A stretch of 30,543 bases of DNA from CAYOVG01 sp964407285. GTDB taxonomy: Bacteria > Desulfobacterota > Syntrophobacteria > Syntrophobacterales > Syntrophobacteraceae. The notes beneath the pieces are model-generated. The model ran no database searches. It saw only the letters and a list, made by a program, of their open reading frames with translations, and was not told the DNA's origin. The stretch lies in NCBI GenBank assembly GCA_964407285.1, contig CAYOVG010000031.1:1-30543 (forward strand), read 5' to 3'. Below are positions 13,618-22,084 of the stretch, piece by piece; the stretch's first letter is position 1, and each line of letters starts with the position of its first letter. Position numbers and translations under genes: made by a program.

Positions 13618-15225
13618 GTGATCTCAATTTCAGGGACAGGCAGCCCGGCCGAGAATGTATTCGGATTTACCGGGGCGCTAATCTGGGTGGTGCCGCTCAT
13701 CCTGGCTGCGATGATCGGGCTTTTCACCTTAGATGGCGGATTGGTGCTCGATGATCGAGGTATGATTAGAGGAAATCCCTTTATCACCACGGAAGTTCCC
13801 TATTCGGATGCCTTCCGACGAGATTTTCTGGGCCGGCAGTTGGATCATCATCCAACTGTCTGGCGCCCCCTAATGCCGATGGTATGGAAGCTTATCTGGG
13901 GGGTTGCTCCAAACAATCCTCTGCCCTTTAGGCTCTTAAGCATGCTTCTTCATATGACCGCTACGGGTGCTATGATCATGGCCGGCCGTAAGCTGGTTCG
14001 GAATGAGAAAGTTCTCTGGTCGGCGACATGCCTTTTCGCTGTCCACCCAGTTCATGCAGAGACCATTGGCAGTATTGTCTCGCAAGCGGATGTTTTATCC
14101 GCCATTCTGGGGATGGCTGCCATAAATGTTGTTCTTCGAGAGTCCGCTTTCAAAGTACGTGACGGCTGCCTGACTGCCATGCTCCTTGTAACGGCATGCT
14201 TGGTGAAAGAATCCGCGGTGGTCTATGGAGCAGCATGCATTACAGCATCCCTGGCAATTCCTTCTCGTCCCGGAAATGACCGGGCTTACAGAATTCTTCC
14301 CGCTCTTCTGGTCGTAGTAGCAATCTGTATGTTTCAAGTTTCTTTAAAACGTGATCCGCTCCTCACATCGTGGCATAATAATATCGGGTTTGATGCTCAT
14401 GGTACGACGAGAATATTACTTGGTCTCCATATCGTTGGCAAAGCGGCGACCATGTGCTTTGTCCCCGTCGGCTTGGCGGCAAATCACGGTTATGGTGCAG
14501 TCGATCTCGAAACCACGACCTTGTTGCCCTTCGCTATTCCGGGCTTTATGTATCTGCTGACTGCCGGCCTTGGTCTGTTATGGGCACTGAAGAACCACAA
14601 GGTTGATTGGGTTGTAGGGGTCTGCATTCTCTTCGGGCCTATTCTTCTGCAATCCAACCTATTGATTACCGTGACGACCGACCTGGCGGAGCGCCTTCTC
14701 TATACTTCATCAGTTGCGAGTAGCGTCATGCTGGCCGCACTGGTTTTCAGGCTTGTTTCCAACAGATTAGCTTATCTCGCAGCAATAATTCTATTGGTTT
14801 TGGTGTACACTGGGCAGAGTTGGAAGGTGCAGAGACCATGGCGCGACAGTCTTTCGGCCCTGCGATACTCTTTGAGCGTCGAACCGCTTTCTTGGCGTAC
14901 ACACTATTTTTATGGCCGCGAAATAATGAAAACCGGGAATGTTGCAGAAGGCGCATGGCACATTGTGATAAGCAGGTATATACGCACCCAATATCCAAAA
15001 CAGGTGGATCTCAGCTTGCTCGGAAAATTCGTGAGCATCCCGGCGGACAAGCGATCTATTGAAGCGCCCGCGGTACTATTTCCTGATGATCCATGCGGAT
15101 TTGCAGTGCAGGTAATTACAGATCTACAGGATGCAAATGTATGGATTTCCAAGGAATTCATATATCTCTATATTCAGCGCTACGAGGGATGTGGGGTGGA
15201 TACGACGGCAAGGCGTGTCCAATGA
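13618..15225 (+). CDS. Multi-pass membrane protein, GT-C glycosyltransferase-like (TMTC/DUF1736 type)
   Basis: The 535-residue protein has about ten hydrophobic segments. After the first one, the outer loop holds the acidic pair in GGLVLDDRGMIRGNPF (D45, D46) and VWRPLMPMVWKLIW. Then comes the family motif LFAVHPVHAETIGSIVSQAD (about 140-158). This order is that of TMTC-like and other GT-C enzymes, which use a lipid-linked sugar and an outer-loop Asp as catalytic base. Unlike the gene at 17453, it has only a trace of a TPR after the last helix (RPWRDSLSALRYSLSVEPLS). The start is GTG 13618 with GGAGG 7 nt upstream. With the two pilin genes downstream, pilin modification is a reasonable guess; substrate and sugar are unknown. 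Confidence 0.72.
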   Translation: MISISGTGSPAENVFGFTGALIWVVPLILAAMIGLFTLDGGLVLDDRGMIRGNPFITTEVPYSDAFRRDFLGRQLDHHPTVWRPLMPMVWKLIWGVAPNNPLPFRLLSMLLHMTATGAMIMAGRKLVRNEKVLWSATCLFAVHPVHAETIGSIVSQADVLSAILGMAAINVVLRESAFKVRDGCLTAMLLVTACLVKESAVVYGAACITASLAIPSRPGNDRAYRILPALLVVVAICMFQVSLKRDPLLTSWHNNIGFDAHGTTRILLGLHIVGKAATMCFVPVGLAANHGYGAVDLETTTLLPFAIPGFMYLLTAGLGLLWALKNHKVDWVVGVCILFGPILLQSNLLITVTTDLAERLLYTSSVASSVMLAALVFRLVSNRLAYLAAIILLVLVYTGQSWKVQRPWRDSLSALRYSLSVEPLSWRTHYFYGREIMKTGNVAEGAWHIVISRYIRTQYPKQVDLSLLGKFVSIPADKRSIEAPAVLFPDDPCGFAVQVITDLQDANVWISKEFIYLYIQRYEGCGVDTTARRVQ

Positions 15226-15908
15226 CAATTAGGGGGATGCTGAATGACAAATTTTGTCATCCCTATTTTGGTGCTTTGCATACGGATGATAACCACTTCT
15301 GCCTTCGGAAGCTGGTCTGGGTGGAAACCCGCTTACCCCGGTCTAATGGACCCTAACTAGATCATCGTACCACAAGTTCGTACCCCCCTCACTTGTCGCT
15401 TCACGTCCGCTCCCAGAGGCAATGGGATGGGCAGCCCCAGGGGGGAACGAATTTTACTGCGCGATAATCGAGTTTTGAGGCTTTTGCTGGCCTTTGTTCG
15501 CAACATGGCTCTTGCCCTGCTGCACATAAGACTGGTTCTGAATGAACTTCCAAGATCCAAGAAATGGGCAACCAATTGAGGGAGTTGAAATATTGCTGCA
15601 AATCGGGTAGCTGTACTCAGCTTTCTCCTTAAATCAAAGAGAAAAGACAGTAGCGATTCTCAATTTCTGGAGATATTTTCCGGCTGTAGAGTCATTCCTG
15701 GACTTTTTCATCGAAAACTATCTGATCGGTTGAATGGTGGTATCTGGATTGCATAAACCTTTGGTAGTGGCAAAGGTAATGGTTTAATAGGATGTTGCAT
15801 AACCATGAGCTCAGATTAAATGTGAAGTCTATACATTTGAATTGATGCGATACAAAGCAATAAGTCAGAGAGATTCTCTTATTCTTCACAATAAAAGGAG
15901 ATCGCTAA
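15226..15908. other. 683-bp intergenic region before the first pilin gene
   Basis: No complete gene is seen. Near the left end, ATGACAAA/TTTGTCAT (15243-15260) forms a short hairpin that may end the upstream transcript. A 73-codon stop-to-stop frame at 15361-15579 (GERILLRDNRVLRLLLAFVR followed by NMALALLHIRL) faintly resembles a transposase tail. The right part, from 15600, is AT-rich and holds a sigma54-like motif at 15738-15753 and the AAAAGGAG ribosome site of the pilin. Confidence 0.6.
15738..15753 (+). promoter_or_regulatory. Sigma54-like promoter of pilin gene 1
   Basis: TGGTATCTGGATTGCA has GG and GC exactly 10 nt apart and a perfect TTGCA -12 element. The -24 part, TGGTA, matches TGGCA in four of five bases. 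It lies 156 nt before the start codon. Type IV pilin genes are often sigma54-dependent. Confidence 0.5.
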
Positions 15909-16364
15909 GTGCTGACTAGAATGCAAGAGAAAAAAGGATTTACTCTGGTAGAATTAATGATAGTCGTTGCCATAGTTGGTATTTTGACAGCCGTCGCTAT
16001 ACCATTGTTTCAGAAGTACGTACAGAAGTCACGAGTGTCGGTCCTTGTAATGCCTGGTGTTCATTCTATAATGACGAATATTGCCACATATTGTAGCGTA
16101 AGAAGTATTCTCCCCGACGGTAATTCTAGTGGACAAGAGGTGTCAGATTTTATCAGGGATGCTGACACTACATATTTTACTCCAACGTTAACAACCGGTG
16201 GTGTATTGAAAATTCAGTTGAAAGATACTGAAGATAAGTTCAAAGCCTTAATTGATCAAGGTGTTTCGTCAATGTCATTTAGACCAGAGATGAACTTTGG
16301 AAGGATTTCAAAATGGGAAATCGGAGGTTCGTTAGCGAAGGAGTTGGGGCTCGATAACGAATAA
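15909..16364 (+). CDS. Type IV major pilin-like protein, copy 1
   Basis: The prepilin is 151 residues. A 10-residue basic leader ends in EKKG, followed by the classical processing site and N-helix FTLVELMIVVAIVGILTAVA, with Glu at mature position 5. Prepilin peptidase would cut after G10 and methylate F1. The globular part (about 110 residues) has a single Cys, so no C-terminal disulfide loop. It ends LAKELGLDNE, the same last ten residues as copy 2. The start is GTG 15909 with AAAAGGAG 8 nt upstream. Identical peptide stretches are encoded by different codons in the two copies, so the pair is not a recent duplication. Too long to be a Geobacter-type conductive short pilin. Confidence 0.92.
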   Translation: MLTRMQEKKGFTLVELMIVVAIVGILTAVAIPLFQKYVQKSRVSVLVMPGVHSIMTNIATYCSVRSILPDGNSSGQEVSDFIRDADTTYFTPTLTTGGVLKIQLKDTEDKFKALIDQGVSSMSFRPEMNFGRISKWEIGGSLAKELGLDNE

Positions 16365-16409
16365 TACCCAGAGTCTCTTAGCGCAATTAGGGTGAGCAGT
16401 GTTTCTGTT

Positions 16410-16520
16410 GGGTGCGGATCGTTGAGAACAACGCCCCTGAGCGAACAAAACCCCTTGGTTTGCGTGAGTTAGCATTTCCGGGCTTACCGTCTGGACCGTC
16501 GTTTCAAAAGATCTGCACCC
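16410..16520. repeat. Imperfect 23-bp inverted repeat, 65-nt spacer
   Basis: GGGTGCGGATC (16410-16420) and GATCTGCACCC (16510-16520) are inverted with one mismatch. The match continues inward as GTTGAGAACAAC against GTCGTTTCAAAA with a few mismatches and one shift. It may be a long terminator stem for pilin 1 or the ends of a small mobile element. Confidence 0.5.
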
Positions 16521-16628
16521 GTTTCTATTAATCGCTTTCATTTCTGGATACGTTTTCATAAAGTCTTTAGAAGAGGCTTACCTGGGGTGCGCAATGTGAG
16601 GAAATTAGATTACCTTTTCGGAGGGGGC

Positions 16629-16644
16629 CGGTTCGATATTTGCA
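16629..16644 (+). promoter_or_regulatory. Sigma54-like promoter of pilin gene 2
   Basis: CGGTTCGATATTTGCA has GG and GC 10 nt apart and a perfect TTGCA -12 element. It lies 162 nt before the start codon, nearly the same distance as the motif of pilin gene 1 (156 nt), which raises confidence in both. Confidence 0.5.
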
Positions 16645-16805
16645 TCATGTGGTATGTATGAGGCAATGCTCGTGATTCGTCCACAACAAAAATGATCTGT
16701 TTAGAGAAGGGAGGGTCGGCTATAGAAATTTCATGAAATGGGAGAAGAGGATATTCTTGGGTTACTTATGGCTGCACTATTTACCACGGACAAAGGAGAG
16801 AGAAA

Positions 16806-17255
16806 ATGTTGAAAAGGATGCGTGAGAACAAAGGCTTTACCTTGGTGGAATTGATGATCGTCGTCGCGATTATCGGGATTCTGGCAGCCGTCGCCGTGCC
16901 CTTTTATCAGAAGTACATCCAGAAGTCGCGAGTATCGGCTCTCGTCTTGCCCGGTGTCCATTCAATCCAAACGAATATTAGTAGTTACTTCAGCTTGAGG
17001 AGTTCGCTTCCCAGTGCTAACATTGCCGATTTCATAAAGGATGCTGATACAACTTATTTCACGCCTGCTTTCGTCGGTAGTGGTAATGCTGGTGCAATTA
17101 CGATCTCTCTGAAAAATGTCGAAAGTAAGTTTAATGCTTTGATTGATCAGGGTGTCTCTACAATGACCTTTATACCCATTAATAGTGGTGGTAAGATTAC
17201 CAGATGGCAAGTAACGGGTACGTTGGCTAAAGAACTGGGACTCGACAACGAGTAG
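16806..17255 (+). CDS. Type IV major pilin-like protein, copy 2
   Basis: The prepilin is 149 residues: leader MLKRMRENKG, then FTLVELMIVVAIIGILAAVA with the conserved Glu5. Like copy 1 it continues PFYQKYIQKSRVSAL, has a DADTTYFTP segment, a LIDQGVS segment and the C-terminal LAKELGLDNE. It lacks cysteines entirely. The middle (mature residues about 55-105) differs most between copies, as expected for exposed loops. ATG 16806 follows AAAGGAGAG. A clear terminator stands 41 nt after the stop codon, so the gene is probably a single strongly expressed unit. Secretin, PilB or PilC genes are not in the window, so assembly must rely on genes elsewhere. Confidence 0.93.
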   Translation: MLKRMRENKGFTLVELMIVVAIIGILAAVAVPFYQKYIQKSRVSALVLPGVHSIQTNISSYFSLRSSLPSANIADFIKDADTTYFTPAFVGSGNAGAITISLKNVESKFNALIDQGVSTMTFIPINSGGKITRWQVTGTLAKELGLDNE

Positions 17256-17296
17256 TTTTACTATCATATTTACCTTTTTACCTTACCATCATGGAT

Positions 17297-17332
17297 GGGG
17301 GCATGGATAGCGCGATGCCCCCTTTTCCTTTT
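17297..17332 (+). terminator. Terminator of pilin gene 2
   Basis: GGGGGCAT (17297-17304) pairs with ATGCCCCC (17315-17322), a perfect 8-bp GC-rich stem with a 10-nt loop, followed by TTTTCCTTTT. Confidence 0.8.
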
Positions 17333-17452
17333 GTCTGGTTTATGTTTGCTAACATCTGAATTGCTTGCGTCACAACTTGTTCTATAAGAGAAACCGATCC
17401 TTCGCAATATTTCATTAAAACAACGTTCTCTTTCAAATAAAAGGCTAAATGT

Positions 17453-19834
17453 ATGGGAAGAGAAAAGACTAAAAACTGTTGTGCTTTAGTTGTGCTGCTT
17501 TTGATGATTGGGGCATCATACAGCAACATAATTCATGCTCTTCCTGTTCTGGATGATTACCATACCTTCATTCAGCAGCCTCGACTCTTCATAAATGACT
17601 TTAGTGTTAGTCAATTGACCGGCATATCGGATACAATCTTTGGTTGGAGTCGTTGGATTCCAATGGCCACCTTCGCCTTAAACAATTCAGTAGGTGAAGG
17701 AAATCTAATGTGGCACCATATTACTAATATTGCTATTCATTGTATGGCGATGCTTGCCACTGTTTTCATGGTTATACAATTGTTGGGAGTTTCAAGAGAA
17801 GGAAAGAGTCTCTCAAACCTGATATATCCGGCATTTTGTGCAGTGTGGATTGCCGGCGTGTGGGCATTGCATCCCGTCCAAACTAATGCGGTAACCTACC
17901 TCGTTCAACGGATGGCATCACTTCTTGGTCTATTTTACGTACTCAGCATATCATTCTATATAAAGGCCAGAAGAGATCATATATCAAGGGGTTCTTCTCT
18001 CTCTGCGGGCATAATAGGGCTCTACCTTCTCAGTCTACTGTGTATAGTATGTGCTTTTCTCTGCAAGGAAAATGCAGTTACGCTCCCTTTTATGATTCTA
18101 ATGACCGAATTGTGGTTTTTTCGTCCTGAACTAGCTACTACCCTATGGAACAGACTAAAAGAAAGCCGATGGCATTTGCGATTGGCAATTGTGTTTATCA
18201 TATTGGCTTTCTTGTTAATAGCTGCATTGAGTGTCTACAGGTTCTGTGCTCCCGGATATGCTAATCGCCATTTTACCATGGGCGAACGTCTGTTGACAGA
18301 GGCTCGCGTGGTTGTATGGTACATAAGTCTTCTGCTTTGGCCGGCTCCCTCTAGAATGACGATTGAACACGATTTTGACATCTCAAGATCTCTGTGGAAC
18401 CCAGTTTCGACTGGCCCGTCTTTATTAGTGCTAATTGGAATGATGTACCTCGTTATTCGATACCGGGGTCGATATCCGCTTTTAACTTATGCTGGTCTTT
18501 GGTTCTTTGTAAACTTGGCCGTTGAGTCGACGGTGATCGGCCTGGAATTAGCATTTGAGCATCGGCTTTATCTCCCCTCTATTGGGTTCTTTATTTTCTT
18601 TGTGATTGTTTTAATTGAACTTTTTCAGCGTGCTTATATAGGGAAAGGTCTTCCGAAAGACTTTGTTACACTATGCTGGTGTTGTGCAGCACTCATAGTA
18701 TCGGTGTTGTCCATTACGACTTTCATCCGAAACATCGCTTGGGAAAGTCCGCTCTCGATTCATCTGGATTCCGTAGCGAAATCCCCAATGAAAGCTAGGA
18801 CGCATGTTAACCTTGCAGGTATGCTCTACAGGATGGGACGGTTTGACGAAGCTATACAAGAGGCGGAAAAAGGCATAGCTTTAGGTAGGCGTGGATATGA
18901 GCACAATATTGTAGCTGCAAACACTATTGTTTCCTCTCTTATAGGAATGGAGCGATTTCATGAGGGAGTTAGAAGAGGAGAGGAGCTTTTTGATAGATAT
19001 TCCCGCAACTTTAATGGGGCTTCATTGCCCAATTTGTGCCTGTGTATTGCAGTGTGCTATTACGAATTGGATCAATTGGAGAATGCATACCTGTGGACTG
19101 TTCGGGCCCAAGAAATCTCTTTGGGTTATCCTTACAGGGCCTTTCATCTCATGCTGGTGGAATGGATGCAGGCCCGAATCTTGGAAGCCACAAGTAGTAG
19201 GAGCATTGATCTTGATAATGATGAATACCCCGACCCGGGTATTCTACATTCAAAGGCTTGGATTGCGCGAAAGTATTTGGAAATTGGGGAGACTGGCGAG
19301 GCTGCGCGCCTGATCGAGGAGTCCATGATTGAAGACAACCGGAATCCATCGACAGGCATCATACGGGATGTACTGAATAGACAGATAGATCTCAACCGAA
19401 AACAAGTTGATAAATGGTCATTCAAAGATAGATATGCATCGAATCTTTTCTCTCGTTTCAATATTTCTATGCTCATTGCCTATTACGTCTGTGAACACGA
19501 TTTTAGAGGAAGGCTGAAAAGCGTTGGCGAGGCATTCCTTGATTATGCACTGAAACTGCAGCCAGGAGATGCCGGAGCACATCTGTTGAAAGGATGGTAT
19601 CATTTTAACAGGGGACAGCTGAACGATGCCATTGCATGTGCCCAGCGAGCAGTTCATTTGGACTCGCAATATGCAAGGGCCTGGATAGGGCTGGGATTGT
19701 TTCTGGCCAAAGCTCAGAAGAACGAGGCGGCCCTTGCTGCCTTTGAAACGACTCTCGCACTCTATCCGGGAAATCCGAAGAGGGCATCCATTATGGGGAT
19801 TATTGCAGACCTCCGAAAGAATCAAGCAAGTTAG
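17453..19834 (+). CDS. GT-C glycosyltransferase-like membrane protein with TPR tail (TMTC type)
   Basis: A 793-residue protein. The first half (about 1-430) holds some ten membrane helices. The outer loop after helix 1 has the acidic pair in ALPVLDDYHTFIQQPRLF (D34, D35), and WALHPVQTNAVTYLVQRMAS (about 137-156) is the counterpart of the HPVHAET motif in the protein at 13618. CKENAVTLPFMI and AFEHRLYLPSIGFFIF are further TMTC-family landmarks. From about residue 445 come TPR units (NLAGMLYRMGRFDEAIQEAE; AHLLKGWYHFNRGQLNDAIA; then ARAWIGLGLFLAKAQKNEAA), probably periplasmic as in the eukaryotic TMTC O-mannosyltransferases. The ATG at 17453 has a modest AAAGGC upstream. It directly follows the pilin terminator and is AT-rich, which suggests the locus moved as a block. 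I infer pilin modification; the donor sugar cannot be told. Confidence 0.75.
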   Translation: MGREKTKNCCALVVLLLMIGASYSNIIHALPVLDDYHTFIQQPRLFINDFSVSQLTGISDTIFGWSRWIPMATFALNNSVGEGNLMWHHITNIAIHCMAMLATVFMVIQLLGVSREGKSLSNLIYPAFCAVWIAGVWALHPVQTNAVTYLVQRMASLLGLFYVLSISFYIKARRDHISRGSSLSAGIIGLYLLSLLCIVCAFLCKENAVTLPFMILMTELWFFRPELATTLWNRLKESRWHLRLAIVFIILAFLLIAALSVYRFCAPGYANRHFTMGERLLTEARVVVWYISLLLWPAPSRMTIEHDFDISRSLWNPVSTGPSLLVLIGMMYLVIRYRGRYPLLTYAGLWFFVNLAVESTVIGLELAFEHRLYLPSIGFFIFFVIVLIELFQRAYIGKGLPKDFVTLCWCCAALIVSVLSITTFIRNIAWESPLSIHLDSVAKSPMKARTHVNLAGMLYRMGRFDEAIQEAEKGIALGRRGYEHNIVAANTIVSSLIGMERFHEGVRRGEELFDRYSRNFNGASLPNLCLCIAVCYYELDQLENAYLWTVRAQEISLGYPYRAFHLMLVEWMQARILEATSSRSIDLDNDEYPDPGILHSKAWIARKYLEIGETGEAARLIEESMIEDNRNPSTGIIRDVLNRQIDLNRKQVDKWSFKDRYASNLFSRFNISMLIAYYVCEHDFRGRLKSVGEAFLDYALKLQPGDAGAHLLKGWYHFNRGQLNDAIACAQRAVHLDSQYARAWIGLGLFLAKAQKNEAALAAFETTLALYPGNPKRASIMGIIADLRKNQAS

Positions 19835-19873
19835 AGAGCATCACGCTTGTGCGGAAGAGGGATTTTTACAAAA

Positions 19874-22027
19874 ATGTCTTGTCAGGATAATAATTTATTG
19901 GTCAAAGTGTTTGATAGAGAACGTATTGTCTCCTACATGATTCTGGTATTTTTTATTAGTCTCGCTTGGGCCATGCTAAGATGGCCGGTCGTTGGTTACG
20001 ATACCGATTTGTGGTACCATCTCAACGGCGGGAGGTATTTTTGGCAGAACCACAGTATACCCGATTCATCTTTTTTTTCCTATATGGACCCATCCAGACA
20101 GTTCAGTAATTATTACTGGCTGTTTCAGGTTTTTGTGTACGCGGTTTTTTCAGTTGGTAAGTACTACGGAATCGTAATATTCCGGTGTGTGATCGCTGTT
20201 TTTACCATATTTATCATTTGGAAAATATTCTTTGAAGACTCAATAAAGGATTCCGGTTCTATTAATATTTGGTCCTACACTTTTTTTGTTCTCTACTCAT
20301 TTACTATTGTGTGTGGGGAGCTTAATGTAAGACCCCACCTGTTTTCCTGGTTGTTTATCCCTACTTTCCTTTACATCATAGAAAAGAAAAAGGAGCTTGC
20401 CCCTTTACTGCCGCTATTTGGAATCTTATGGTGTAACACCCATGGTGTTGAATACCCTGTACTAGTGCTCATAACCTTATCTTACCTCCTGGAGATATTA
20501 TATTATTCAAAATTGAAGAGGATCGAACAGTCTGAACTGAACTTGCGTTTGCGCAATTTTCTAGCTATTACTTTGTATTCTATCTTCATGACGCCACATT
20601 TTATCTCTCTCTTAGAGCTTCCGTTCTCGTATGGTCTGTTTTCCTTGTACATATCCGAAATGTTTCCTATTAACCCCAGTGCATTATTTGCAGTAAAATT
20701 GTACCCTTTTGAAAATATTTTGAAATCTTTGGTAAATTTATTTTTTGTTTTTACGATAATTGCCTTTTTCACTACTGCTTTGACGCGAAAGTTGCGTCTG
20801 AGTCACTGCCTCATTTTTCTGGGTGGTGTCGTGCTTCTTATGAAGGGTAAAAGATTCATCTTCGACTTCCTGCTGTTGGCAATACCAGTTGTTCACCGCT
20901 TTGCATCAGAGATAAATCCGGTTAGAATATCTCTTCATAGGATGTCTGGTTTGATCATGGCCGCTTTGCTTTTGCTTGCATCCCCCTTGCTTCTTTTTAC
21001 GGGGTATCTTCGGCATCAACCTGATTATCCGATTTCCCGGACGAATCTACCCGTTGGCATAGTTAAATTTTTGAATCATGTAAATACTGGTGGTAGAGTG
21101 TTGAACCATCCAAATACGGGAGGATATCTGGCATGGGGACTCAATGAGGGATACAGAATAAATATGGACCTTCAGATGTCTCTCTTTCAAGACCTGGACT
21201 TTGCTCGCACTGACAATGCATTTTACAATGTGGATACCTTACGGCGAGTTATCGAGAAATATGATCCATCCTATATTTCGGTACCAATTGAGTATACTCA
21301 ATTTGAGAATATCATTAGAAAATTTAAGAACTTCACATTAGTTTTCTTCGACGATAAGGAAGTTTTATATGTAAATGCCGATCATTTTGGAGAGGTTGCT
21401 CATAGATATTCTTTGAAACACACAAATCCATTTCGCTTTATGGAAACTGATTATAAGAAGCTTGATTCGGACACCGCTTCAGGCATTTTGCAGGAATGCA
21501 TCTCAATATCTGCTCTCGATATAGATAATGGCATGGCAAATACATTCATTGTCAATATTCTGCGCCTTAAGAATATGTCGGAAGACGCCATCCGTTATAC
21601 AGAACGCATTATTAAGGGATACCCGGATAATGATACTGGGTATGCAATGAAAGGGGAATGCCTCCTGAGTATTGGAAGAAATGAGGAAGCAGTTCAATAC
21701 TTGGAGACAGCTCTGGCCAAATGTCGGACTATCCCGATTAAAACGATTTATAGGTCTCTGTACCTTGCGTATGCTAAGCTTAACATGCCGAAAGAAACCT
21801 ACGATGCCATTGGGAAGGTAGTGGACCCGTTTGATTCCCGAACCGGTTATAAAGATGTATACAACCTCGCCGCAGCTGCTGCCACATTGGGGAAGGAGGA
21901 AGCGCTGATCTTCATGCAGATTGCAGCGCTCAAAGTTCCCCAAGAAGATGAAGAAATGGTATCCAAGATAAAAGCAGCTTTGGAAATAATGGAAGGCTCC
22001 AAAGATCCAGCAACGGTAATGCGGTAA
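19874..22027 (+). CDS. GT-C-like multi-pass membrane protein with C-terminal TPRs
   Basis: A 717-residue protein of a different GT-C subgroup from the two above. After helix 1 (about 20-36) the outer loop has VVGYDTDLWYHLNGGRYFWQ, a D-x-D-x-W-x-H pattern that usually carries the catalytic Asp. SNYYWLFQVFVYAVFSVGKY follows. About ten more helices reach residue 380. A soluble region with NTGGRVLNHPNTGGYLAWGL and two or three weak TPRs (EDAIRYTERIIKGYPDND; YAMKGECLLSIGRNEEAVQY) closes the protein. The start is ambiguous: I take ATG 19874, 40 nt after the previous gene; a TTG at 19847 is possible. Base composition is the most AT-rich of the window. Probably co-transcribed with the gene at 17453. 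Confidence 0.7.
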   Translation: MSCQDNNLLVKVFDRERIVSYMILVFFISLAWAMLRWPVVGYDTDLWYHLNGGRYFWQNHSIPDSSFFSYMDPSRQFSNYYWLFQVFVYAVFSVGKYYGIVIFRCVIAVFTIFIIWKIFFEDSIKDSGSINIWSYTFFVLYSFTIVCGELNVRPHLFSWLFIPTFLYIIEKKKELAPLLPLFGILWCNTHGVEYPVLVLITLSYLLEILYYSKLKRIEQSELNLRLRNFLAITLYSIFMTPHFISLLELPFSYGLFSLYISEMFPINPSALFAVKLYPFENILKSLVNLFFVFTIIAFFTTALTRKLRLSHCLIFLGGVVLLMKGKRFIFDFLLLAIPVVHRFASEINPVRISLHRMSGLIMAALLLLASPLLLFTGYLRHQPDYPISRTNLPVGIVKFLNHVNTGGRVLNHPNTGGYLAWGLNEGYRINMDLQMSLFQDLDFARTDNAFYNVDTLRRVIEKYDPSYISVPIEYTQFENIIRKFKNFTLVFFDDKEVLYVNADHFGEVAHRYSLKHTNPFRFMETDYKKLDSDTASGILQECISISALDIDNGMANTFIVNILRLKNMSEDAIRYTERIIKGYPDNDTGYAMKGECLLSIGRNEEAVQYLETALAKCRTIPIKTIYRSLYLAYAKLNMPKETYDAIGKVVDPFDSRTGYKDVYNLAAAAATLGKEEALIFMQIAALKVPQEDEEMVSKIKAALEIMEGSKDPATVMR

Positions 22028-22084
22028 TCCGAAGCTGCATTGGACACGAGCCAAGCATTGGCCGCATGGATCGGGCAAGAATTC

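Larger units (their letters stand above)
16365..16805. other. 441-bp spacer between the two pilin genes
   Basis: No gene is seen. It holds an imperfect inverted repeat (16410-16432 with 16498-16520) and a sigma54-like motif at 16629-16644. It ends in the AAAGGAGAG ribosome site of pilin copy 2. Confidence 0.6.

Noticed and set aside
15909..17255. Conductive short pilins of the Geobacter type
   Set aside because: Mature proteins are about 140 residues with a full globular domain, not the truncated 61-residue form.
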